Positions 6,205 through 13,583 of a DNA stretch of 60,501 bases are shown piece after piece (position 1 is the first letter of the stretch; each line of letters starts with the position of its first letter). The notes beneath the pieces are model-generated. The model made no database searches. It had not been told where the DNA came from and saw only the letters and a program-made list of their open reading frames with translations. Both the position numbers and the translations under genes were made by a program. The stretch comes from a virus: positions 1-60,501 of IMG/VR virus record IMGVR_UViG_3300028189_000001; one strand, 5' to 3'.

Positions 6205-8631
6205 ATGAAAATAACAATATTTAAAGACATAAGGGAGACAGAACAAAAACACATTGTTGATGTTGGGGTTATGTTAGAAAGGATTAAGAATGGGTCTAAG
6301 AGTAAAGACCTAATTAAATCTATTAGAGTTGAGAAGGATTCAACCAAGAGGCAACAACTAAAAATGAAGTTGCCCTCTATTTTATTCTCAGGAGAGTTTG
6401 TGGGTAGAAAAGATTCTGACATTGTAAATCATAGTGGGTTGATATGTTTGGACTTTGACAAGTACGATAGTCAAAAAGATATGCTATCAGATAAAGAGAA
6501 GTTTACCAAGGATAAGTTCACTTACTCAGTATTTATTTCTCCTTCAGGTAATGGATTGAAAGTGCTTGTTAAGATACCTAAAGATATACCTAATCATAAG
6601 CTATACTTCAATGCCTTACAGAAGTATTATAACAACCCACATTTTGATACCACATCTAAGAATATTGCAAGGGTATGTTATGAGAGTTATGACCCATTGA
6701 TTTTTACTAATGGTATTAGTAGTGTGTGGGAAAAGTATGAAGAGCCTGAGCACAGAGAGATAGAGTTGGATTCTAAAAGAAAGACCATTAAAATAACCGA
6801 CAAACCTAAAATAATAGATATACTTCAGAAGTGGTGGACAAAGAAGTATCCTATGATTGAGGGCGAGAGAAATAATAATGCGTATGTATTTGCCCAAGCT
6901 TGTAATGAGTTTGGAGTATACCCAGTGCAAAGCAAGAACGTGCTTTCAGAATATTGTGGCAATGGATTTTCTATTGAAGAGATGGAGAAGGTTGTTGATT
7001 CTGCTTACAGACAAACTGAAAAGAACAACACAAAATTTTATGAAGATGAGGATAGAATAAATAGAATTAAACAGCAAGTTAAATCAGGAGCACCAAGAAC
7101 AGAGATACACAGAAGTGCTGATGATGATATTGAATCAGACATAATAGATTCTATTATAGATGAAACGATTAATGAGGCTGATGAGTATTTGTTTTGGAGC
7201 ATAAGCGATAGAGGCGTTGTTCGGCTACAACCTAATACCTTTAAACATTTTTTGGAGGACAATGGGTATTATAAATATGCGATAGAAGGTTCAAATAATT
7301 ATACATTTGTTAAGGTAATCAACAATCTTATAGAGGCTACAGACGTTAATGATATAAAAGATTTTACCCTTAACTATCTTATTAAACTATCTAACATTGC
7401 AATCTATAATCACTTTGCTGATAGCACGAGGTACTTTACAGATAACTATCTAAGTCTAATAGATACAATTGATATATTCTTTATTGAGGATACTAAAGAC
7501 GTTAGCTATTTATACTATAAAGATTGTGCTATTAAAGTAACAAGTGGTGATGTTGAAATAATAGATTATATAGACTTAGGTGGCTATGTATGGAAAGACC
7601 ACATCATTGATAGAAACTTTAAAATAGTTAAGGTTGATAAACATTCTGACTATCCTAAATTTATTGGTAACATATCCAATAACAAAAGTGATAGACGCAG
7701 GTCAATGGAAAGTACAATAGGTTATCTTATGCATGGATATAAAACTCCATCGTATGCACCTGCTGTTATTCTTAATGATGAGATTATTTCTGACAACCCT
7801 GAAGGCGGTACTGGCAAGGGTATTTTTATGAACGCTTTATCTCATATGAAGAAGGTGGTTACTATTGATGGTAAGAGTTTTAGCTTTGAGAAAAACTTTG
7901 CTTATCAGTTAGTTAATTCAGATACTCAGATATTATTATTTGATGATATCAGAAAACACTTTCCTTTTGAAAGATTGTTTAGCGTGGTAACTGAAGGTAT
8001 TACTATAGAGAAAAAGAATAAGGACTCGGTTAAGGTTCCTTTTGAAAAATCTCCAAAGGTAGCTATCACTACTAACTATGCTATCAGAGGAGCAGGTAAT
8101 TCTTTTGTCAGAAGAAAGTGGGAACTAGAATTACATCAGTATTATAATGCAAATTATACACCACTAGATGAATTTGGTAAGATGCTTTTTTCAGATTGGG
8201 ATGATGACGAGTGGTCACAATTTGATAACTATATGATTTCTTGTTTGCAAGTGTACATGTCTCAGGGATTAGTATCTTCAAGCTTTGTTAATCTTAAGAT
8301 AAGACATTTGTCTGCCGAGACATCACATGATTTTGTGGAGTGGCTTGGGCTTGTAGATGAGGATAAGAATGACTTTAATAAATACTCAGTGGTTGGTTGT
8401 AAAATTAGCCTTAGTGAGGCTATGGGAGATTTCATATCTGATTATCCTGACTACCAAGCTAAGAGTAAGTTTGCTTTGTCATCTAAAAACTTCAAAAGTT
8501 GGTTCCAATCTTATGCTATATATAAGACTGGAGAAAAAGCTGAGAACGGAAGAGACGCTACAAGTAGATGGTTTAGGCTCAAAACGGAGCAGGAAATATC
8601 TGCTTCAGTACAAACTAAAATTAATATATAA
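6205..8631 (+). CDS. Primase-helicase (VirE-N/BT4734-like domain, PriCT, SF3 helicase)
   Basis: 808 aa. Residues ~1-175 resemble the BT4734/VirE N-terminal domain seen in Bacteroidota mobile elements, with LICLDFD (about 76-82) and the SPSGNGLK segment (about 112-119). Residues ~225-275 match a primase C-terminal helical domain. The helicase part has Walker A GGTGKG (534-539), Walker B LLFDD (577-581) and an ITTNY sensor segment (about 620-625), typical of SF3/D5-type helicases. It should prime and unwind at the phage origin, with polymerisation by the host because no phage DNA polymerase was found. Iteron-like repeats precede it. Confidence 0.85.
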   Translation: MKITIFKDIRETEQKHIVDVGVMLERIKNGSKSKDLIKSIRVEKDSTKRQQLKMKLPSILFSGEFVGRKDSDIVNHSGLICLDFDKYDSQKDMLSDKEKFTKDKFTYSVFISPSGNGLKVLVKIPKDIPNHKLYFNALQKYYNNPHFDTTSKNIARVCYESYDPLIFTNGISSVWEKYEEPEHREIELDSKRKTIKITDKPKIIDILQKWWTKKYPMIEGERNNNAYVFAQACNEFGVYPVQSKNVLSEYCGNGFSIEEMEKVVDSAYRQTEKNNTKFYEDEDRINRIKQQVKSGAPRTEIHRSADDDIESDIIDSIIDETINEADEYLFWSISDRGVVRLQPNTFKHFLEDNGYYKYAIEGSNNYTFVKVINNLIEATDVNDIKDFTLNYLIKLSNIAIYNHFADSTRYFTDNYLSLIDTIDIFFIEDTKDVSYLYYKDCAIKVTSGDVEIIDYIDLGGYVWKDHIIDRNFKIVKVDKHSDYPKFIGNISNNKSDRRRSMESTIGYLMHGYKTPSYAPAVILNDEIISDNPEGGTGKGIFMNALSHMKKVVTIDGKSFSFEKNFAYQLVNSDTQILLFDDIRKHFPFERLFSVVTEGITIEKKNKDSVKVPFEKSPKVAITTNYAIRGAGNSFVRRKWELELHQYYNANYTPLDEFGKMLFSDWDDDEWSQFDNYMISCLQVYMSQGLVSSSFVNLKIRHLSAETSHDFVEWLGLVDEDKNDFNKYSVVGCKISLSEAMGDFISDYPDYQAKSKFALSSKNFKSWFQSYAIYKTGEKAENGRDATSRWFRLKTEQEISASVQTKINI

Positions 8632-9008
8632 TGGAGTATAAACAAATTGTAAACCAGTTAGCAGGTCAGGCTTTAAGAGGGCTTGACTTTGCTGACATAA
8701 TAAATAATGTTATGAAGATGAATAACCGTAAAAAAATTGAAGTCTTATTAAAAGCTAGAAGGCATTTGATAGATGGTGATTACAGATTCATATGTACGTC
8801 TGTAAAAGCTGTTCTCCTGAATGATTCTGGAATAAGGGTTAGCTTAACTGATGTAGGAATAAAGTTCTTTCCTGAGCTGAGTGCTTACATCCCTATTAAA
8901 CCACATGAAAAACTCACAGGCTTAGAGGTAAGATTAAATATCATTGATACAATAATTGATATGATATTGTTTGAGGATAATGTAAAACTAATGTCAATAA
9001 AAAAATAA
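8631..9008 (+). CDS. Hypothetical protein linked to primase-helicase
   Basis: 125 aa, mostly helical (MEYKQIVNQLAGQALRGLDF). The start overlaps the primase-helicase stop codon by 1 nt, implying coupled translation and perhaps an accessory role in replication. No catalytic motif or known family is visible. Confidence 0.65.
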   Translation: MEYKQIVNQLAGQALRGLDFADIINNVMKMNNRKKIEVLLKARRHLIDGDYRFICTSVKAVLLNDSGIRVSLTDVGIKFFPELSAYIPIKPHEKLTGLEVRLNIIDTIIDMILFEDNVKLMSIKK

Positions 9009-9011
9009 GTT

Positions 9012-9101
9012 ATGTTTAAATTTAAAATGAGTAACACCGAGACAGCAATTGTATGGCTGATTACAGCCGTTTGTATAACATTAATAATAATAAATAACTA
9101 A
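9012..9101 (+). CDS. 29-aa single-span membrane microprotein
   Basis: The ORF starts MFKFKMSNTETAIVWLITAV and ends with a hydrophobic Ile-rich stretch and NN. Residues about 11-27 form one membrane helix with a basic N-terminus. It fits between genes with gaps of 3 and 2 nt, which supports coding. Function unknown. Confidence 0.5.
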   Translation: MFKFKMSNTETAIVWLITAVCITLIIINN

Positions 9102-9103
9102 AC

Positions 9104-9565
9104 ATGGAAATATTAAAAGCAATAGAAAAACTATTCGAGGGTAATTTAGAAATACTCGTTAAGAAAAATAATGACTATGCTTCATCAGAGCCTGAGAATT
9201 TCTTCAGGAACTTTGAGGCATCAGCTCATGTCGCAGGTATATCAGTAGAGCAAGGTATCATAGTTAGATTAATGGACAAGGTTTCTAGGATAAGTAATCT
9301 ACTAACAAAAGATGCTAAGGTAGAAGATGAGAAGATAACTGATACTATATCAGACCTCATTAACTATGCGGCTATACTATACGCCTACTTAGATAGGGAG
9401 CATAGCTTGTTTGAAAACTATAATCCTGATAGCGAAGATGATTGTGAGCCTAGTAATGAGGAGTTAGATAGTATGGTAATTGAAGACTTTTGTACAACAA
9501 CATTTACCTATAAAAAAGGTGATACCTGCTGTCATTCAAGTATAAATAAGTCAACAACTTATTAA
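9104..9565 (+). CDS. DUF1599 (nucleotide-modification-associated domain 1) protein
   Basis: 153 aa. The pattern NNDYASSEPENFFRNFE (about residues 22-38), VRLMDKVSRISNLL (about 54-67) and DTISDLINYAAILYAY (about 80-95) matches DUF1599, a helical MazG/dUTPase-like family associated with phage base modification or nucleotide pools. The acidic extension after residue 100 ends in a Cys/Thr-rich tail (CTTTFTY, CCHSS), which is unusual and may bind metal. No partner DNA-modification enzyme was recognised, so house-cleaning nucleotide hydrolysis is equally possible. Confidence 0.7.
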   Translation: MEILKAIEKLFEGNLEILVKKNNDYASSEPENFFRNFEASAHVAGISVEQGIIVRLMDKVSRISNLLTKDAKVEDEKITDTISDLINYAAILYAYLDREHSLFENYNPDSEDDCEPSNEELDSMVIEDFCTTTFTYKKGDTCCHSSINKSTTY

Positions 9566-9582
9566 TATTTTTTGTATCTTTA
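9561..9582 (+). promoter_or_regulatory. Promoter-like extended -7 element (TATCTTTA)
   Basis: ATTAATATTTTTTGTATCTTTA matches the promoter at 4100-4121 at 20 of 22 bases. The last base of the -7 box is A, not G. It overlaps the stop of the DUF1599 gene and lies 18 nt before ATG 9600, which it probably transcribes together with the helicase/GH16 genes. Confidence 0.55.
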
Positions 9583-9599
9583 CATCTTAATAAAATTTT

Positions 9600-9833
9600 A
9601 TGATAGAAATATTAAGCCACACCATTTTTAATGGGGAGAAAGGTAAGGATATTCCTTATCTTCACGAAATCAATTCGCAAGATGAATTGAATGAACACCG
9701 AGCCAAGCTTCTTAAGAAATACTTAGCCAAGAAACCTAAGGTACATCACATACAGCACAATAAAGAGAAACCTCTTCGTGTATTTTTTACATTAAGATAT
9801 TCTCCTGATGAAACGAGGAGGCTGCGTGGGTAG
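9600..9833 (+). CDS. Hypothetical small basic protein (77 aa)
   Basis: 77 aa, rich in Lys and His (KKYLAKKPKVHHIQHNKEK), with a C-terminus of RYSPDETRRLRG. It is the first gene after the 9575 promoter. The basic character suggests DNA or RNA contact, but there is no recognised domain. Its 3' end overlaps the next ORF. Confidence 0.6.
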   Translation: MIEILSHTIFNGEKGKDIPYLHEINSQDELNEHRAKLLKKYLAKKPKVHHIQHNKEKPLRVFFTLRYSPDETRRLRG

Positions 9834-10041
9834 TATATGGGATGATATGCGTAATCCAGCAGAACAGCTAGAGAGATTAAAGTCTATGCTTAAAGTTATG
9901 GAACGCAAGGTTCCTGCGAAGGGTCAGATAAAACGCAGGGGTCAAGAGGCACATATGGTATATAGGTTTAGAACAACATCTGACAATGAAATTAGAATTA
10001 AATTAAATAATAAAATAAAAGAATATGAAATACACAATTAA
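9808..10041 (+). CDS. Hypothetical small basic protein (77 aa)
   Basis: 77 aa from ATG 9808. Alternative starts in frame are GTG 9826 and ATG 9847, the last giving a 64-aa product starting MRNPAEQLERLKSMLKVMER. The core is an amphipathic helix followed by a basic strand region (KRRGQEAHMVYRFRTTSDNEIRIKL). Overlaps both neighbours (26 nt upstream, 17 nt downstream). Function unknown. Confidence 0.5.
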   Translation: MKRGGCVGSIWDDMRNPAEQLERLKSMLKVMERKVPAKGQIKRRGQEAHMVYRFRTTSDNEIRIKLNNKIKEYEIHN

Positions 10042-10486
10042 AAAGGGGAGGCATTATGCCGCCTTTACAATCAACAGACTATTTCCATTTAGCAGTAGAA
10101 GTAAAGAGGGGAGTATAAAGTTTTCTAAAGAATGCCTAGAGGAAGGGGATATAAGTGGGTGGAATAAACTCACAGGCATAGCTAGTGCAGAGATTCATAA
10201 GAACTCAGGCAGATTAGTGTGGCGTTCTAACGGAAATTCAATAATGATATCAGGTTATGTCTATATGAATGGAGTAAGGAGAGAGATGTTAATCACAAGT
10301 ATAGATGTGGACAAATGGTATGACTTCAGTATTGAGTACTCTAACAAGGTTTGGAGGTTCAGTGTTAATGGTAGACAGATACTCATGTCTGGATATCTTC
10401 CTAGCAATGTACTAAACTTTAAGTGTTTCCCATACTTTGGAGGTCAGAGTGTAGCACCTCAGACTATGTATGTATGGGTTAAGTAG
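10025..10486 (+). CDS. Beta-sandwich (concanavalin-like) protein, unknown function
   Basis: 153 aa dominated by alternating beta-strand sequence (GRLVWRSNGNSIMISGYVYM, then WYDFSIEYSNKVWRFSVNG) and ending with FGGQSVAPQTMYVWVK. The strand pattern, particularly the Y-x-V-x-W element and the closing strand after a GG turn, resembles a LamG/GH16-type jelly roll without visible catalytic residues. It lies two kilobases before a GH16-like enzyme (12099-12851) in the same operon, so it may be a sugar-binding partner; this is inference. Confidence 0.5.
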   Translation: MKYTIKKGRHYAAFTINRLFPFSSRSKEGSIKFSKECLEEGDISGWNKLTGIASAEIHKNSGRLVWRSNGNSIMISGYVYMNGVRREMLITSIDVDKWYDFSIEYSNKVWRFSVNGRQILMSGYLPSNVLNFKCFPYFGGQSVAPQTMYVWVK

Positions 10487-10491
10487 TTCCG

Positions 10492-11724
10492 ATGGAGTTA
10501 AGAGACTATCAAGAAAAAATAAAGAACGAAGGGTTGAAAATCATTAGGCAACATCGCTTATTGTATCTATCAATGGAGGTGAGGACTGGAAAGACCCTCA
10601 CTTCCTTAAGTATAGCTCAAGAGCTAGGGGTAGATAATGTCCTCTTCATCACAAAGAAGAAGGCTATCTCTTCTATCAATGATGACTATGATAAGTTATG
10701 TCCTCACAACTTTTCTTTATTTATTATAAACTATGAGTCTATGCATAAGCTTTCCAAGATAAAATGGGATATGATTATATTGGATGAGGCTCATACGCTA
10801 GGTGCTTTCCCTAAGCCTAGCAAGAGAAGTAAGCAATTAAAAGACTTACTAAAAACTAATTATTCATTTGTGTGTTTGTTGAGTGGAACGCCTACACCTG
10901 AATCATACAGTCAAATGTATCATCAGGTGTATGGCATACCCACTAATCCTTTTAAACAGTACACAAACTTCTACAAATTCTGCCATGATTATGTAGATGT
11001 GAAGCAAAGAAAGATAAATGGTTTATATATCAATGATTATTCTAGAGGAAAGGATACAATACTTGATGCAATGAAACCATATACCATAAGCTACACTCAG
11101 AAAGCAGCAGGCTTTGAGTCTGAGATTCAGGAGGAAGTCTTATACGTTCCAATGAAACCAATTACCTACCAGTTAGTTAAGCGATTAAAAGATGATTTAA
11201 TTATTGAAGGTAAGTCAGGTGAGGTTGTCTTAGCAGACACAGCAGTTAAGTTGATGATGAAGCTTCATCAGTTGTACTCAGGCTCAGTTAAGTTTGAGTC
11301 AGGCAACTCTATGATAACCGACACCTCTAAGGCAGAGTTCATAAAAGAAAACTTTGCAGGTAAGAAGATAGGTATATTCTATAAGTTTAAGGCAGAGTTA
11401 GAAGTCCTCAAGGAAGTATACGGAGACAAGCTAACAACAGACTTGAAAGAGTTTGAAATTACAGACAAGAATATAGCCTTGCAAATTGTGTCAGGTAGAG
11501 AAGGCATCTCATTAAGATGGGCTGACTACTTGGTATACTACAACATTGATTTCTCAGCCACAAGTTATTGGCAGTCGAGAGATAGGATGACTACTAAAGA
11601 TAGGACTTTCAACAAGGTCTATTGGGTTTTTGCTGACAAAGGTATGGAGAAGGATATATACAAGGCAGTTACTAAAAAGAAGGACTACACGTTAAAACAT
11701 TTTAAACGAGACAATGAAGACTGA
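10492..11724 (+). CDS. SNF2-like superfamily 2 helicase
   Basis: 410 aa. SF2 motifs are in order: RTGKT (31-35, motif I), LDEAH (97-101, motif II), LSGTPT (130-135, motif III), VSGREGISL in the C-terminal RecA-like domain (motif V) and QSRDR (361-365, motif VI arginine finger). The compact length and the N-terminal LRDYQ Q-motif fit the phage SNF2-family helicases. It overlaps the next gene, a VRR-NUC nuclease, by 11 nt. This helicase-nuclease pair is common in phage replication operons and probably processes branched intermediates. Confidence 0.88.
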   Translation: MELRDYQEKIKNEGLKIIRQHRLLYLSMEVRTGKTLTSLSIAQELGVDNVLFITKKKAISSINDDYDKLCPHNFSLFIINYESMHKLSKIKWDMIILDEAHTLGAFPKPSKRSKQLKDLLKTNYSFVCLLSGTPTPESYSQMYHQVYGIPTNPFKQYTNFYKFCHDYVDVKQRKINGLYINDYSRGKDTILDAMKPYTISYTQKAAGFESEIQEEVLYVPMKPITYQLVKRLKDDLIIEGKSGEVVLADTAVKLMMKLHQLYSGSVKFESGNSMITDTSKAEFIKENFAGKKIGIFYKFKAELEVLKEVYGDKLTTDLKEFEITDKNIALQIVSGREGISLRWADYLVYYNIDFSATSYWQSRDRMTTKDRTFNKVYWVFADKGMEKDIYKAVTKKKDYTLKHFKRDNED

Positions 11725-11959
11725 ACAACAAGTCCAAAGCAAACTCATTAAAGAGCTGGAAGCTAAGGGGTATTACGTTCTCAAGCTTGTCAAGACAAAC
11801 AAAAATGGAATACCTGATGTGTTGGCTATACCACCTGACAGTGACGTTGAGTTCTATGAGGTCAAGCGTAAGAATGGTAAAGCTTCTAAGCTTCAAGAGT
11901 ATAGATTAAAAGAACTAAACAATCTAAATATTAAAGCAGAAATATATAGAGGTGATTAG
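11714..11959 (+). CDS. VRR-NUC nuclease
   Basis: 81 aa, a minimal VRR-NUC domain: N-terminal helix with Glu/Gln (EQQVQSKLIKELEAKGY), GIPDV (32-36) giving Asp35, FYEVK (47-51) giving Glu49 and Lys51, and Gln61 in the following helix. These are the D...ExK...Q residues of the PD-(D/E)XK-like VRR-NUC family, which includes junction-resolving and flap nucleases. Overlap with the SNF2-like helicase gene suggests coupled function. Confidence 0.88.
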   Translation: MKTEQQVQSKLIKELEAKGYYVLKLVKTNKNGIPDVLAIPPDSDVEFYEVKRKNGKASKLQEYRLKELNNLNIKAEIYRGD

Positions 11960-11961
11960 CT

Positions 11962-12102
11962 ATGAAGAAAACTATTGAACACAAAATATGGTTTGAGTGT
12001 GACCATTGTCATACAAAGAGCAGGGATTATAAATTTATATCAACAACAGATGATGATAGCTTTGTAAGCTGTCCAGTCTGCACTAAACAAAATAGACTAT
12101 GA
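11962..12102 (+). CDS. Small zinc-ribbon protein (46 aa)
   Basis: 46 aa with CDHC (residues 13-16) and CPVC (37-40), a classical two-knuckle zinc ribbon, and a basic N- and C-terminus. It starts 2 nt after the VRR-NUC stop and its stop overlaps the next start (ATGA), so it is surely translated in this operon. A DNA-binding or transcription-modulating role is likely but not shown. Confidence 0.65.
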   Translation: MKKTIEHKIWFECDHCHTKSRDYKFISTTDDDSFVSCPVCTKQNRL

Positions 12103-12851
12103 GAAATTTTTTTGAAAGGCTAAGGTTTTATCTTAGCAGAATACCTGATTATACTACATTAAATTACATAGACAAAGATTCTGTTGTAATTGATGCTAAG
12201 AACATTACCTTTGGCAATATGCCTTGGAAGAAAGGGTGGACTAAAAGTTTTAACTCCAGTGACGGTGACCCATTTTTCAGACCTTCACGCCCTTGGAATA
12301 CCTCACTAAGTAAGCCGCAGAATTGTTATACTGAAGACGGTTTAATTAGATTAACATTCCCTAAGAACCAAATAAAAGATGCATATATGCAGTCTAACTT
12401 TACAATAAAGATAGGTACAGTCAAGGCAGTTGTTAAGGTTCCTAACGTTAAGTATGCGTGGTCAGCCTTCTGGTTATTTGGCGAGGATGGTATGCCTGAG
12501 TGTGATATGATGGAGCACTGTGGTTCTTGGAAAGATGAAGTATCAGTTACTCATCATTGGGGATATGACTATAACAATATTAGAGGCAAGAAGATGACCC
12601 ACAACAATGCTAGAACTAACAGAAAGTTTAAGCCAACTGAAAACTTTTACCTGTATGAGGTTGAGCTAACTCCTTATGAAGTTATATATCGTATCAACGG
12701 TATTGTGGTACGCAAAATGAAACAGGGTGTTCCTTCAGGAGGAAATAACATTATCTTTGATGTAACTCAAGGTAATTATTGCGACAATGGCATCCCAACA
12801 CAAGATGCAACGATGGAAATAAAACAAATAATTATAAATAAAATATCATAA
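12099..12851 (+). CDS. GH16-like glycoside hydrolase inside the replication operon
   Basis: 250 aa. Residues ~28-248 read as a beta-jelly roll with YAWSAFWLFGED (119-130) followed by ECDMMEH (134-140), which contains the GH16 catalytic signature E-x-D-x-x-E (Glu134, Asp136, Glu139). Downstream VTHHWGYDY and the closing strands also fit family 16 (laminarinase, agarase, carrageenase and similar endo-beta-glycosidases). No signal peptide or tail-attachment domain is visible. Its ATG overlaps the upstream stop, so it is co-expressed with early replication genes, an odd place for a depolymerase. It may attack host capsule or storage glycan from inside, or be released on lysis. Confidence 0.72.
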   Translation: MRNFFERLRFYLSRIPDYTTLNYIDKDSVVIDAKNITFGNMPWKKGWTKSFNSSDGDPFFRPSRPWNTSLSKPQNCYTEDGLIRLTFPKNQIKDAYMQSNFTIKIGTVKAVVKVPNVKYAWSAFWLFGEDGMPECDMMEHCGSWKDEVSVTHHWGYDYNNIRGKKMTHNNARTNRKFKPTENFYLYEVELTPYEVIYRINGIVVRKMKQGVPSGGNNIIFDVTQGNYCDNGIPTQDATMEIKQIIINKIS

Positions 12852-12856
12852 ACACA

Positions 12857-13378
12857 ATGAAAGAAACAGATTTAATTATTAAACTGGTAGAAAGAGAATT
12901 TAATATTGATAATATATTAACTAAGTCTAGAGAAAGACAATATATTGATGCAAGAATGTTTGCATATCAACTGATGAGAGACCTAGACTATAGTCTAGTA
13001 CAGATAGGTAGGCGTATGAACAAGAACCATGCTACCGTTTTGTGGGCTATCAAACAGTTTGGGTATATAAGAGAGTTTGATTTAGATGTTAGTAATAGAT
13101 ACGATAGCTTGTATGTAAAATTAAAAGAAGATTATGAATTGGTTTTAGATACCAACAGAACCAATGATAATCTTAATGATATGCTTAAGAGAAAGCTTGA
13201 TAAGGTTATTCAGGATAATGAAAGAATAACTAAACTCTACTCTGAATTAAAAGAAACAAAGGAAGAGACAGAGTTTGATGATGTATTTAAACTCATTCGT
13301 TCTAAGCTTAATCCTAGGAATAAGGAAGCCTTTTACATAAAAGCAAACGGCATACTTAATGGATTAATAGATAAATAA
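12857..13378 (+). CDS. Orphan DnaA domain IV-like DNA-binding protein
   Basis: 173 aa. Residues ~5-68 match the C-terminal duplex-DNA-binding domain of DnaA: a helix with the conserved Arg/Ala (SRERQYIDARMFAYQL), then LVQIGRRMNKNHATVLWAI (48-65), equivalent to the DnaA signature ending in HTTV. There is no AAA+ ATPase. The C-terminal 100 residues form a charged coiled coil (about 85-145) suited to dimerisation. It may bind DnaA-box-like sites or the CTGTCATT repeats and recruit the helicase, or antagonise host DnaA. Confidence 0.78.
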   Translation: MKETDLIIKLVEREFNIDNILTKSRERQYIDARMFAYQLMRDLDYSLVQIGRRMNKNHATVLWAIKQFGYIREFDLDVSNRYDSLYVKLKEDYELVLDTNRTNDNLNDMLKRKLDKVIQDNERITKLYSELKETKEETEFDDVFKLIRSKLNPRNKEAFYIKANGILNGLIDK

Positions 13379-13380
13379 TT

Positions 13381-13572
13381 ATGACAAAAATTCCGAGTAC
13401 AGACAAGAGTAGGTTAACCCATATTAATTTTACGACCAATGATTTATACAACAGTGTAGATATAATATCGGAGGCGTTAGTAGATAAGGATTATACCGTG
13501 GCAAAGATGGAGGCACAAGAGTTAATTAAAAAATGCAAAACACTAGCCGATTCTATTATGGGTCGCATATAA
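13381..13572 (+). CDS. Hypothetical small helical protein (63 aa)
   Basis: 63 aa, two predicted helices (NDLYNSVDIISEALVDKDY and VAKMEAQELIKKCKTLADSI), starting 2 nt after the DnaA-like gene. Helical hairpins of this kind are common as small accessory proteins in phage replication operons. No motif or known family recognised. Confidence 0.65.
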   Translation: MTKIPSTDKSRLTHINFTTNDLYNSVDIISEALVDKDYTVAKMEAQELIKKCKTLADSIMGRI

Positions 13573-13583
13573 AACTATAAACT

